In this document: positions 24,182-33,202 of the stretch, in pieces
Numbering within the stretch: position 1 is the first letter of the stretch
Layout: the number at the start of each line of letters is the position of its first letter
NCBI GenBank assembly: GCA_002686705.1
Contig: NYYH01000032.1
Span: 40,993-77,759 of the forward strand
Direction: 5' to 3'
DNA from: Bacteroidota bacterium
GTDB taxonomy: Bacteria > Bacteroidota > Bacteroidia > Bacteroidales > F082
DNA: 36,767 nucleotides
Program-made: the position numbers and the translations under genes
The notes under the pieces: generated by a model
The model's database searches: none
What the model was told of the DNA's origin: nothing
The model's input: only the letters and a program-made list of their open reading frames with translations

Positions 24182-27100
24182 ATGAAAAAAATTTCTTTAC
24201 TCTTCATTGCGACACTTTTGCTTGGGCTAACAGTAAATGCACAAATCAACACTCCGGTAACAGGAGTTGTAAATCCGGCATACTATCCAATCTGGATAGA
24301 AATGATGCAGGATCAGGATGCAAACTTTTATGAAACAGTAGATGTTTTTAACGAATACTGGTCTACAAGACCCGACCGTAAAGGAAATGGGTATAACCCA
24401 TTTAAGAGATGGGAATGGTATATGAGTCATAAAATAAATCCTGATGGATCACGAAGACCGCAGGGCCTCGATCGACAATTATATTATAACTTTATTGAGA
24501 GTCAACGTTCAGTTCCACTTTTTAGTGGTGACTGGACAAACATAGGGCCCATCCAACTGCCGTCTTCACCGTATGATTTTTGGGGTAATGGAAGAATAAA
24601 TGGTATAGCATTCCACCCAACAGACGCTGATATTATCTATATTGGTGCTCCTGCAGGAGGCCTTTGGAGGACTACTGATGGTGGTCAGCATTGGACACCA
24701 CTAACTGATGACCAGCCCACACTTGGAGTTTCGTCAATTATTGTCGATCATAGCAATCCTGATATAATCTATATTGGAACAGGTGATCGTGATGCCGGTG
24801 ACGCTGAAGGACTTGGTGTATATAAAAGTACCGATAATGGAGCTACCTTCAACGCCAGTAATGATAACATGGGCAATGTTACTGTTGGAAGGCTAATTCA
24901 ACATCCAACAAATGCCAATTTGATTTATGCCGCTACGAGTTCAGGAATTTTTAAAACTACCGATGCAGCAGTAAACTGGAATCAAACAATAAGTGGTAAC
25001 TTCAAAGAAATAGTTTTTAAACAAAATGACCCAAATATAATTTATGCCTCCAAGAGTGGCAAATTTTATAAATCTATTGATGCAGGTGATAATTGGACCA
25101 TGATTACCAATGGAACACCATCAGGTGCGTCACGTGGAGTGATAGGAGTGTCAGTAGCAAACCCAAATTTTGTGTATTTTTTTGCAACTACAAGTAGTGA
25201 ATATTATGGAACTTATCTTTCTATCGATAATGGTGAAAGTTTTATGTTGCAATCTAGCTCACCTAATGTAATGGGCTGGTCGTGTAGCGGTGGCTCTGGC
25301 GGACAAGCCTGGTATGACCTCGATATTGCAGTTGATCCTCTTAATGAGAATGTAATATATGCTGGAGGAGTTAATTGCTGGCGATCAAATGATGCCGGAC
25401 AAACATGGACTATGGCCTCTAACCAGACCGGTAATTGCGGAGCTGATGCTGTCCATGCAGATCTTCACGTATTTGAGTTGAACCCACTAAATAACAAACT
25501 TTATGTTGGTAATGATGGTGGAATATGGTGGACTGATGATGGTAATATTTGGAATAGAATAACTAATGGATTGGCAATTGGACAACAATACAAACTTGGA
25601 CAAAGTAAACTTCAGCAAAACCATGTTACTACTGGATACCAGGATAATGGAATCTCCCTCTACAATCTTGATACTTGGATTCAATCCGATATGTATGCCG
25701 ATGGTATGGAGTGTGAAATGGACAACCATGACACCACGTTGAGTTATGGCTGCATGCAATACGGTCGTATGTATCGTATGGTAAATGACAAAGCCGCAGA
25801 ATTGATTGCTGGAGATGGGGTTAATGGTATTAATGAAAGTGGTCAATGGGTAACTCCATTTTGCCAGCACGAAAGCAATCCTGAAGTTATGTTTATAGGC
25901 TATAATAATCTTTGGAGAACAACAAACCTTCAACAAAATTCACCCTCTTGGACACGAATATCTCTGAACAATGGCGGCGGATCTATAACGGTAGTGGAAA
26001 ACTCACCTGCTGATGGAAATCTATTTTATTATGCCACTACCGGACAAAGTCTTGTAAGGTCAGAAAACATAATGGATAGTTCTCCAAATTACGTTGATCT
26101 TAGAGATTTACTTCCAGGATCTGGTGCTATTACTGATGTAGAAGCTCACCCATGGGATGACAACATTGTATACATAACTAGGAACAGGCAGGTTTATAAA
26201 TCAGACGATAAAGGATTAAGTTGGGAAACTATTACGGGAAATCTTCCAGATGTTAGCCTAAATGATATTGCTTATTATGATCGAAATAGTGTTGAAGGTC
26301 TCTATGTTGCATCTAATATTGGGGTCTTTTTTAAAGATGAGTTTATGACCGATTGGGTGATGTTTTCTGATAACCTACCAGCTGCAATATTAGCTACTGA
26401 AGTTGAGATATATCTAGCTCCTGTAGACCGAACTCAAGATAGAGTTAGAATATCTTCTTATGGACGTGGACTATGGGGTTCTTCAACATATTATTACTCA
26501 CCGATAGCCAATTTCGAAGCTAGCGAAATAAACATTCCGGCGGGATGTGCAATAGATTTCTATGATCGTTCACAAGGATATCCACATAGCTGGTCATGGA
26601 CCTTCGATGGGGGAACACCATCCACTTCAGATGAACCAAATCCGACTGGTATTACTTATGAAAATGAAGGAAGCTTTGCGGTCACCTTAACAGTTACAAA
26701 CCCTGATGGAAGCGATACTAAAACAGTAACCGAATATATTACAGTAGTCGAAGGTATGTTGCCAGTAGTGAATTTTAGCACACAAGATACAGCCCAATGT
26801 TCAAATGCACCAATTTATTTTTACGATGAGTCGGAAGGGTGTCCAACCCAATGGTTGTGGTCGTTCGATCCTGACAACGTAACTTACTTAGAAGGTACTA
26901 CAGAAGAATCACAAAATCCGATTATCTCGCTAAGCGAGACAGGCTTATATTCTGTTACACTGGCTGTGTCGAATAGCTCAGGACAAAGTCAATTAATTAA
27001 GGACGATTACCTCTTTATCGGGGGACAACTTTTGCCTTTTTCCGAGGACTTTGCCGGAAGTAGTTTTAATGCAATGGGTTGGAAAGTAGAGAACCCGGAT

Positions 27101-27835
27101 CAAAGTCTTACATGGGGTCTTACTGAAGTAGAAACTGGTTCTGGAGTAAATCAGGTAAGCTGGATGAACAACTTTAATTATCCACAAATGGGGGCAAGGA
27201 ATTATCTGGTTTCTCCTAATTTGAACTTTGCAGGATTTGCAAATATTTTTATGACATTTGATTACGCCTACGCAGAGCGTTATTCACCAAGTGATTCTCT
27301 TATAGTAAGCATTTCTGATGATTGTGGTGACAGCTGGACACAAGTTTATGCTAATGGACCTAACGGTGCAGGAATTTTTGCAACGGCTGAACCAACTTCT
27401 GAATCCTTTGTTCCTCAAAGTGGTAATGACTGGTGTGGTGTTGGTTATGGCCCAGATTGCCCAATAATCGACTTAAGTGCTTGGGCTGGTAACGCAAATA
27501 TAAAGGTTCGCTTTGAAGCCTATTCACGCTATGGGAATAACTTGTATGTCAATAATGTTGAAATAAGTAATATGGTTGGGATATTTGATAATTCTAAGAA
27601 CCAAAAAGACACTTTTATTTTGCATCCAAATCCAGCCAATGGTATTGTAAATGTTCTTGTTAAAAATCCTGGATATAACCAAATACAGCTATTGGATACT
27701 CGAGGAAGCATAATTATTGAAAGGGAAACGAATCAAAATAAAATAGAAATTGATATTAGAACTTTAAGGAGAGGTGTTTATTTTGTGAGGTTAATTGGTA
27801 AATCTTCTACCACCCAAAAGCTAATCATACAATAG
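24182..27835 (+). CDS. Secreted Asp-box propeller protein with PKD and T9SS sorting domains
   Basis: A 1217-residue exported protein. The ATG at 24182 gives a normal signal peptide (MKKISLLFIATLLLGL, ending VNAQ); the earlier ATG at 24119 adds 21 unrelated residues. Residues about 100-770 hold Asp-box hairpins: TTDGGQHWTPL, STDNGATF, SIDAGDNWTMI, SNDAGQTWTMA, TDDGNIWNRI and SDDKGLSWETI. Two PKD domains follow (about 773-858 and 859-948, with WSWTFDGG and WLWSFDPD), then a choice-of-anchor-J/MAM-like domain (about 949-1131, opening FSEDFAGSSFNAMGW) and a T9SS sorting domain (1145-1217, FILHPNPANG to KLIIQ). The layout suits surface binding or a large glycan/protein hydrolase. It is related in plan to the 913-residue protein at 7096-9837. 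Confidence 0.92.
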   Translation: MKKISLLFIATLLLGLTVNAQINTPVTGVVNPAYYPIWIEMMQDQDANFYETVDVFNEYWSTRPDRKGNGYNPFKRWEWYMSHKINPDGSRRPQGLDRQLYYNFIESQRSVPLFSGDWTNIGPIQLPSSPYDFWGNGRINGIAFHPTDADIIYIGAPAGGLWRTTDGGQHWTPLTDDQPTLGVSSIIVDHSNPDIIYIGTGDRDAGDAEGLGVYKSTDNGATFNASNDNMGNVTVGRLIQHPTNANLIYAATSSGIFKTTDAAVNWNQTISGNFKEIVFKQNDPNIIYASKSGKFYKSIDAGDNWTMITNGTPSGASRGVIGVSVANPNFVYFFATTSSEYYGTYLSIDNGESFMLQSSSPNVMGWSCSGGSGGQAWYDLDIAVDPLNENVIYAGGVNCWRSNDAGQTWTMASNQTGNCGADAVHADLHVFELNPLNNKLYVGNDGGIWWTDDGNIWNRITNGLAIGQQYKLGQSKLQQNHVTTGYQDNGISLYNLDTWIQSDMYADGMECEMDNHDTTLSYGCMQYGRMYRMVNDKAAELIAGDGVNGINESGQWVTPFCQHESNPEVMFIGYNNLWRTTNLQQNSPSWTRISLNNGGGSITVVENSPADGNLFYYATTGQSLVRSENIMDSSPNYVDLRDLLPGSGAITDVEAHPWDDNIVYITRNRQVYKSDDKGLSWETITGNLPDVSLNDIAYYDRNSVEGLYVASNIGVFFKDEFMTDWVMFSDNLPAAILATEVEIYLAPVDRTQDRVRISSYGRGLWGSSTYYYSPIANFEASEINIPAGCAIDFYDRSQGYPHSWSWTFDGGTPSTSDEPNPTGITYENEGSFAVTLTVTNPDGSDTKTVTEYITVVEGMLPVVNFSTQDTAQCSNAPIYFYDESEGCPTQWLWSFDPDNVTYLEGTTEESQNPIISLSETGLYSVTLAVSNSSGQSQLIKDDYLFIGGQLLPFSEDFAGSSFNAMGWKVENPDQSLTWGLTEVETGSGVNQVSWMNNFNYPQMGARNYLVSPNLNFAGFANIFMTFDYAYAERYSPSDSLIVSISDDCGDSWTQVYANGPNGAGIFATAEPTSESFVPQSGNDWCGVGYGPDCPIIDLSAWAGNANIKVRFEAYSRYGNNLYVNNVEISNMVGIFDNSKNQKDTFILHPNPANGIVNVLVKNPGYNQIQLLDTRGSIIIERETNQNKIEIDIRTLRRGVYFVRLIGKSSTTQKLIIQ

Positions 27836-27861
27836 AACTCTTTGAGAGAAGCTACTAAATT

Positions 27862-27895
27862 GGGAATAATCAATTGTGGTTATTCCCTATTTTTT
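27862..27895 (+). terminator. Rho-independent terminator after the second propeller gene
   Basis: GGGAATAA (27862-27869) and TTATTCCC (27880-27887) form a perfect 8-base stem with a 10-base loop, followed by TATTTTTTAT. It lies 27 bases after the stop codon. Confidence 0.75.
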
Positions 27896-27975
27896 ATGTG
27901 ATGTTGTCTAGTCGAGCCTTAATTTTTAAAAATCCAACAGATGAACTTCTTGCTTAAACATCTCTGCAGTGGGCT

Positions 27976-29184
27976 CTAATCTTTTTCTTTATTGTCAGAA
28001 TAAACTTTAGCAAGTCCACCAAGAGCCGTTTCCCTGTATAAGCTTGGCAGATCTTTTCCTGTTTGTTTCATTGCTTCTACTACTTGATCAAACATAATCA
28101 AATGTCTGCCATCAGAATTAATAGCAAAAAGAGCCGAATCAATTGCTCGCTGTGTACCAAACGCGTTTCTTTCAATACATGGAATCTGAACTAAACCAGC
28201 CACAGGATCACAAGTTAATCCCAAATGATGCTCTAAAGCAGAAGAGGCTGCATATTCTATTTGATACATTGTACCACCTGCAATTTGAGTTGCTGCTGCT
28301 GCCCCCATCGAGCTAGCAACACCAACTTCACCCTGACACCCAACTTCTGCTCCTGAAATCGAAGCGTTTTGTTTAACGATATTACCTATTAAACCAGCCG
28401 TTGCTAATGCTCTAATTATAAAATCTTCTTTAATTTCTTTATCCCTGTAAAATAAGTAAAGTACAGCAGGCAATATTCCAGATGATCCGCAAGTTGGTGC
28501 TGTAACAACTATATTACCTGCAGCATTTTCCTCACTTACGGCTAATGCAAAAGCAAACAAAAAACTGTCATCTTGAACAAACTGGTTTTGCATCCTTGCC
28601 TTAAAATAATATGATGATGCTTTACGCAAGAGTTTTAATCCTCCGGGTAAAGTACCTTCTGTATTCAATCCTCTTTCAATAGCATCTTTCATTACTGACC
28701 ATACTTCATGCAAATAATCAATTAAATCATCTTCTTCATTCCGGAAAACATATTCCCACAAAGCACCACCTTCATTTTTAAGATGTACTAGTATTTCAGC
28801 CATATTTGTGTGGGGATAAACAACCTTTGATTCTATCTTGTGGTCTTTGTCCATTAATTCTCCACCACCAGTGCTATAAACTACCCAAGAATCAGTTAAG
28901 TTTGAATCATTATCAAAAGCTTCGAAAAGCATTCCGTTAGGATGAAGGGGTAATTTATCATCATAATGCCACACAATTTCACATTTACTACCCAATGTGT
29001 CTATTATTACGACATCAGTCATATGTCCTTTTCCTGTATGTGCTAAACTTCCATATATATGAACCTTGAAATTAAATGCGTTCGGGTTTTTATCAAGGAA
29101 AATCGAAGCAGCTTTTTTCGGTCCCATCGAATGGCTACTCGATGGACCATTACCTATTTTATAAATTTTTTTTATCGAATCCAT
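27976..29184 (-). CDS. sdaA: Iron-sulfur L-serine ammonia-lyase, single chain
   Basis: Deaminates L-serine to pyruvate and ammonia. The 402-residue protein has the N-terminal beta domain (IGNGPSSSHSMGP) and the alpha domain in one chain. The [4Fe-4S] cysteines are Cys232 in APTCGSSG, Cys283 in EVGCQGEVG and Cys325 in LTCDPVAG; typical flanking residues GASSMGAAA-type and GLVQIPCIERN are present. It is shorter than E. coli SdaA (454). It stands alone on the minus strand, divergent from elbB across 127 bases in which I see no clear promoter. Confidence 0.95.
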   Translation of the reverse strand: MDSIKKIYKIGNGPSSSHSMGPKKAASIFLDKNPNAFNFKVHIYGSLAHTGKGHMTDVVIIDTLGSKCEIVWHYDDKLPLHPNGMLFEAFDNDSNLTDSWVVYSTGGGELMDKDHKIESKVVYPHTNMAEILVHLKNEGGALWEYVFRNEEDDLIDYLHEVWSVMKDAIERGLNTEGTLPGGLKLLRKASSYYFKARMQNQFVQDDSFLFAFALAVSEENAAGNIVVTAPTCGSSGILPAVLYLFYRDKEIKEDFIIRALATAGLIGNIVKQNASISGAEVGCQGEVGVASSMGAAAATQIAGGTMYQIEYAASSALEHHLGLTCDPVAGLVQIPCIERNAFGTQRAIDSALFAINSDGRHLIMFDQVVEAMKQTGKDLPSLYRETALGGLAKVYSDNKEKD

Positions 29185-29311
29185 TGTGTAAAAATAATAT
29201 AAATGATTGCCGAAATAAACTAATGGTCAAACAATATAATAATGAAGAAAAAAATAAAGGATATTTTGTATTTTAGCTGATATGAACGATAGAAAATAAG
29301 ATTTATATAAA

Positions 29312-29968
29312 ATGGAAAAGAAAAAATTTGCTGTAGTCTTATCAGGATGCGGTGTTTTTGATGGTGCAGAAATCCATGAAGCAACTCTGACATTGTTAGC
29401 TATTATGAGGCAAGGAGCAGAATATCAGTGTTTTGCTCCTGATATCCAACAACATCATGTAGTTAATCATATTTCAGGTGACGAAATGAGTGAATCTCGC
29501 AATGTGTTAATTGAATCAGCTCGAATTGCCCGTGGTGATATTAAACCGTTAAGTGAATTTAATGGAAATGATTTTGATGCTGTAATATTCCCAGGCGGAT
29601 TTGGTGCTGCCAAAAACTTGTCATCTGTAGCTTTCAAGGGACCTGATGCTGAGATTAATCCTGATGTAGAGAAGGCTGTATTACAAATGGTTGAGTTGAA
29701 AAAACCAGTAGGTGCACTATGTATTGCTCCTGCTTTTATTGCTAAAATTTTAAAGGATGTAAGCGTAACAATCGGAACAGACAAAGGTACAATAGAAGCG
29801 ATAGAAGCAATGGGAGCTTCACATGTTGAGACTGACCATGGTGACGTAGTTTTTGATGAGAACAACCTCATTTTTACAACACCTTGTTATATGCTTGATG
29901 CTACAATTTTGGATATTGATGATGGTGCGAATAATATTGTTAAGGCTATGCTGAAGAGGATGGGGTAA
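29312..29968 (+). CDS. elbB: ElbB-type glyoxalase of the DJ-1/PfpI superfamily
   Basis: Cytosolic protein of 218 residues, the same length as E. coli ElbB, for which weak glyoxalase activity and a link to isoprenoid synthesis have been proposed. The matching segments are VVLSGCGVFDGAEIHE, SGDEMSESRNVLIESARIARG, IFPGGFGAAKNLS and GALCIAPA, where the Cys is the nucleophile elbow (about Cys136). EEs of the active site fall in AEIHE. Physiological role is unsettled. It is followed by a REP-like hairpin and the flavoprotein gene at 30125, so joint transcription is not assured. Confidence 0.93.
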   Translation: MEKKKFAVVLSGCGVFDGAEIHEATLTLLAIMRQGAEYQCFAPDIQQHHVVNHISGDEMSESRNVLIESARIARGDIKPLSEFNGNDFDAVIFPGGFGAAKNLSSVAFKGPDAEINPDVEKAVLQMVELKKPVGALCIAPAFIAKILKDVSVTIGTDKGTIEAIEAMGASHVETDHGDVVFDENNLIFTTPCYMLDATILDIDDGANNIVKAMLKRMG

Positions 29969-29983
29969 AATTCATTTCAATTA

Positions 29984-30089
29984 TGTCATTCTGAACGTAG
30001 TTGACGTAGTGAAGAATCTCAGCAGGTTAGATTGAGATTAGGGATTCTTCCTGTACACATGAGTGTTACATTGTCTTGTGTTCAGAATA
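29984..30089. repeat. REP-like imperfect hairpin element
   Basis: The left arm begins TGTCATTCTGAACGTAGT and includes GAAGAATC (30011-30018); the right arm has GATTCTTC (30043-30050) and ends GTTCAGAAT (30080-30088), pairing with ATTCTGAAC (29988-29996). The outer and inner arms are joined by imperfect segments. This wording, TGTCATTCTGAACGTAGTGAAGAATCTC, is split here as two blocks and resembles intergenic repeats scattered in many Bacteroidota genomes. It lies between elbB and the flavoprotein gene. Confidence 0.65.
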
Positions 30090-30124
30090 TCAAAGATCGA
30101 TTCGTTCGCTTACAATTAATCAAC

Positions 30125-31078
30125 ATGAATAAAATAACACAGCTGTTCAATATTAAATATCCTATTATACAAGGAGGAATGATTTGGTGCAGTGGGTGGG
30201 AGTTAGCCTCAGCTGTATCCAATGCTGGAGGTTTAGGTCTTATTGGATCAGGTAGCATGTATCCAGAAGTTCTAAAGCAACAGATAGAAAAATGTAAAAA
30301 CGCAACTACAAATCCTTTTGGTGTTAATGTACCTTTACTTTATCCTCAAGCGGATGAAGTAATCGATTTAATCATTAGAGAAAACATCAAAATTGTATTC
30401 ACTTCGGCAGGAAATCCAGCTAAATATACGGCCAAACTGAAAAACCATGGAATAAAAGTAGTACACGTTGTTGCAAATAGTAAGTTTGCTCTTAAGGCTC
30501 AAACAGCTGGTGTTGATGCAATAGTTGCTGAAGGTTTTGAAGCAGGAGGGCATAACGGATTTGATGAAACCACAACAATGGTAATTGTACCTATGTTGAA
30601 GGAAATAATCGATATTCCTATAATTGCTGCAGGGGGCATTGGTTCAGGTCAAGCTATATATGCCGCCATGGCGCTTGGAGCTGAGGGAGTACAAATCGGA
30701 TCTCTGTTTGCAGCGTCAAAAGAATCTTCAGCACATGAAAATTTCAAAAGAAAAATAATTGAAGCTGAAGACGGGAGTACCTATCTTACTTTAAAAAAGT
30801 TAGGACCTGTGCGTTTAATTCGTAATGAGTTTTTCAACAGAGTACATAAAGCTGTGATGGAAGGAAAAAACAATCATGAACTTGCTGAAATACTAGGTCA
30901 CGGAAGAGCAAAAAGAGGGATGTTTGAAGGTGACACAGTTGAAGGTGAACTTGAAATAGGACAAATTTCGACAATGATAAAGAAAATTGTACCGGCTGAA
31001 CAAATTATAGTTGATTTGATTGACGAGTTCAACCAGGCATCATCAAGGATGCAAAGCATAGTTCGCTTTAAATTGTGA
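30125..31078 (+). CDS. FMN-dependent nitronate monooxygenase/FabK-like flavoprotein
   Basis: A 317-residue TIM-barrel flavoprotein of the 2-nitropropane dioxygenase family. The N-terminus INKITQLF-type and YPIIQGGMIWCSGWELASAVSNAGGLG are typical, followed by VAEGFEAGGHNG (His143, the family catalytic base) and IAAGGIGSGQAIYAAMALGAEGVQIGSLF for FMN phosphate binding. Nitronate oxidation and FabK-type enoyl-ACP reduction share this fold, and I cannot choose between them by motif. The ATG at 30125 is preferred: the longer frame from 30032 reads through the REP-like hairpin and gives residues with no family match. Confidence 0.88.
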   Translation: MNKITQLFNIKYPIIQGGMIWCSGWELASAVSNAGGLGLIGSGSMYPEVLKQQIEKCKNATTNPFGVNVPLLYPQADEVIDLIIRENIKIVFTSAGNPAKYTAKLKNHGIKVVHVVANSKFALKAQTAGVDAIVAEGFEAGGHNGFDETTTMVIVPMLKEIIDIPIIAAGGIGSGQAIYAAMALGAEGVQIGSLFAASKESSAHENFKRKIIEAEDGSTYLTLKKLGPVRLIRNEFFNRVHKAVMEGKNNHELAEILGHGRAKRGMFEGDTVEGELEIGQISTMIKKIVPAEQIIVDLIDEFNQASSRMQSIVRFKL

Positions 31079-31118
31079 AGATATTGCAATTTAGAATCAT
31101 TTCTAATGTTAACTTTTT

Positions 31119-31126
31119 TAAGTTTG
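31119..31126 (+). promoter_or_regulatory. Putative -7 element of the acyl-CoA dehydrogenase gene
   Basis: TAAGTTTG fits TAnnTTTG and lies 27 bases before the ATG at 31154. No good -33 box is seen at the usual distance. Confidence 0.3.
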
Positions 31127-31153
31127 TAGCGGAATAAATGATAAAATAAGAAT

Positions 31154-32296
31154 ATGAACTTTGAATTTACCGAAGAACAGTTAATGATAAGGCAAGCTGC
31201 CCGAGATTATGCTCAAAGGGAACTTATTCAGGATGTGCTTGAAAGGGACGAAAAGTGTATTTTCCCCGCACAACACATAAAGAATTTAGCTGAACTGGGC
31301 TTTATGGGAATGATGGTTGACCCTGAATTTGGCGGTAGTGGAATGGATACTATCTCCTATGTTTTGGCAATAGAAGAAATTTCCAAAGTAGATGCTTCTA
31401 CTGGAGTTATAATATCAGTTAATAATTCGCTGGTATGTTTTGGGCTAAACAAGTTTGGAACGGTAGAACAAAAACAAAAATATCTGACCCCACTAGCTAG
31501 TGGTCAGGTTATTGGAGCATTCCTGCTCTCTGAACCAGAAGCTGGCTCTGATGCAACACATCAGCACACTACTGCTGAAGATAAAGGTGATCATTATTTG
31601 CTAAATGGAACAAAAAATTGGATTACGAGTGCTAATTCAGCTTCTACTTACATAGTTATGGCCCAAACTCATGCAGAGAAAAAGCACCGAGGAATTAATG
31701 CATTTATTGTCGAAAAGAATAGCCCAGGAATTTCATTAGGACCTCATGAAGATAAAATGGGAATGCGTAGTTCTGATACTCATTCGGTTATGTTTACTGA
31801 TGTTAAAGTTCCAAAGGAAAATCGTATTGGAGAAGATGGTTTTGGATTTAAATTTGCCATGATGGTGCTGGAAGCTGGTCGTATTGGAATAGCAGCACAG
31901 GCACTTGGATTAGCTAGTGGTGCTATGGAAAGAGCTGCTGCCTATGCAAAAGAACGTAAAGCATTTGGAACCGAAATTGCCAATCATCAGGCTATTGCAT
32001 TCAAACTTTCAGATATGGCAGTTAAAGTGGAAAATGCACGTAACTTATGTTTGAAAGCCGCATGGTTAAAAGATAACCATAAATCAATTACGGTTGCTAG
32101 TGCGATGGCTAAACAATATGCAGCTGACGTGGCGATGGACATTACTACTGAGGCAGTTCAAATACATGGCGGATACGGTTATGTTAAGGAATATCACGTT
32201 GAGCGACTTATGCGTGAAGCAAAACTTACTCAAATCTATGAAGGCACTTCCGAAATACAAAAGATTGTAATTTCACGTGATGTACTGAAGGATTAA
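31154..32296 (+). CDS. Short-chain acyl-CoA dehydrogenase
   Basis: FAD enzyme of 380 residues that forms the trans-2-enoyl-CoA, or reduces it in fermenters. It shows FTEEQLMIRQAARDYA, then the flavin and substrate motifs LLSEPEAGSDA and NGTKNWITSA, RKAFGTEIANHQAIAFKLSDM, and the catalytic Glu363 in IYEGTSEIQ. The length and Glu position match butyryl-CoA and short-chain enzymes. EtfB and EtfA follow on the same strand after a 144-base gap, which is the usual electron acceptor partner. Chain-length and direction cannot be read from sequence. Confidence 0.94.
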   Translation: MNFEFTEEQLMIRQAARDYAQRELIQDVLERDEKCIFPAQHIKNLAELGFMGMMVDPEFGGSGMDTISYVLAIEEISKVDASTGVIISVNNSLVCFGLNKFGTVEQKQKYLTPLASGQVIGAFLLSEPEAGSDATHQHTTAEDKGDHYLLNGTKNWITSANSASTYIVMAQTHAEKKHRGINAFIVEKNSPGISLGPHEDKMGMRSSDTHSVMFTDVKVPKENRIGEDGFGFKFAMMVLEAGRIGIAAQALGLASGAMERAAAYAKERKAFGTEIANHQAIAFKLSDMAVKVENARNLCLKAAWLKDNHKSITVASAMAKQYAADVAMDITTEAVQIHGGYGYVKEYHVERLMREAKLTQIYEGTSEIQKIVISRDVLKD

Positions 32297-32354
32297 GGAT
32301 CTAGGAAAATCTGGAAAGTGATATTAAAAGTATGTCGACCTGCTGATTAATTGT

Positions 32355-32386
32355 AACAAATTTTTTACGAAATTTGTTGTTTTATT
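32355..32386 (+). terminator. AT-rich hairpin between acyl-CoA dehydrogenase and etfB
   Basis: AACAAATTT (32355-32363) and AAATTTGTT (32370-32378) are a perfect 9-base inverted repeat with a 6-base loop, followed by GTTTTATTT. It may weaken or stop transcription before etfB. The stem is A/T only, so it may be a partial terminator or an operator instead. Confidence 0.4.
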
Positions 32387-32440
32387 TCATCTGGAGATTG
32401 ACATCTAAAATATAACAATTACATTATAAAAATTTAGCAA

Positions 32441-33178
32441 ATGAATATACTTGTTTTAATAAGCAATGTACCCGACACGACAACCAAAATTCGGTTTGTT
32501 GGCGATAATACAGCTTTTGATGATACAGGGATTCAGTGGATCATAAACCCATGGGACGAACTTGCACTAACCAGAGCCATGGAGCTTAAAGAGGCTGGAG
32601 GGATTGAAAAAATTACGGTGGCTAACGTAGGAACCCAAGCTACTGAGCCAACTTTAAGAAAAGCACTGGCTGTTGGAGCTGATGAGGCTATAAGAATTGA
32701 TGCAGAAGCAAATGATGCATATTTCGTTGCAAAACAGTTAGCTGAAGTTGCAGGTTACTATGATATAATTTTAGCTGGTATTGAGGCTTCTGACTACAAT
32801 GGTTCTGCTGTAGGTGGAATGTTGGCGGAAATACTTGACTTTAATTCTGTATCAGCTGTTTCCGGACTTAATATAGAAGACGGTGAGCTACTGGTTAATA
32901 GAGAAATTGATGGTGGCGTACAAATCCTCACAATAGGAACTCCTGTTGTTTGTATAGTACAGAAAGGGATAGCTAAGGAGCCAAGAATACCGGCTATGCG
33001 AGGGATTATGATGGCACGTAAGAAACCTTTAAATGTTGTTGATCCTATTACTGTTGAAGAAAGAACATCATTCGAGAGTTTTGAATTACCACCTCCAAAG
33101 GCCGCATGTATTATGGTCGAAGAAGATAATGCTCAAGAATTAATCACATTATTGCATGAAGAGGCGAAAGTCATTTAA
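32441..33178 (+). CDS. etfB: Electron transfer flavoprotein beta subunit
   Basis: Beta subunit of the ETF heterodimer that takes electrons from acyl-CoA dehydrogenases. It has 245 residues and the family features: start with a MNILVLISNVPDTTTKI strand, IINPWDELALTRAMELK, AVGADEAIRI, DIILAGIEASDYNGSAVGGMLAE and IPAMRGIMMARKKP. The adenine-binding loop is the ASDYNGSAVG region. The gene is separated from etfA by 24 bases, clearly one operon. Whether it is a bifurcating ETF (with NADH and ferredoxin) is not decidable from visible motifs. Confidence 0.95.
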   Translation: MNILVLISNVPDTTTKIRFVGDNTAFDDTGIQWIINPWDELALTRAMELKEAGGIEKITVANVGTQATEPTLRKALAVGADEAIRIDAEANDAYFVAKQLAEVAGYYDIILAGIEASDYNGSAVGGMLAEILDFNSVSAVSGLNIEDGELLVNREIDGGVQILTIGTPVVCIVQKGIAKEPRIPAMRGIMMARKKPLNVVDPITVEERTSFESFELPPPKAACIMVEEDNAQELITLLHEEAKVI

Positions 33179-33202
33179 CTAATCAACTTAAAACAAAAAG
33201 AA

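Noticed and set aside
25487..25936. 149-codon open frame antisense to the second propeller gene
   Set aside because: It lies wholly inside a well-supported gene, has no family match and no signal or start context; a shadow frame.
29467..29871. 134-codon open frame antisense to elbB
   Set aside because: The plus-strand protein matches ElbB along its whole length; the antisense frame has no recognisable domain.
30032..30124. N-terminal extension of the nitronate monooxygenase-like protein
   Set aside because: The extension reads through the REP-like hairpin and does not resemble the family; the ATG at 30125 begins exactly at the conserved start.
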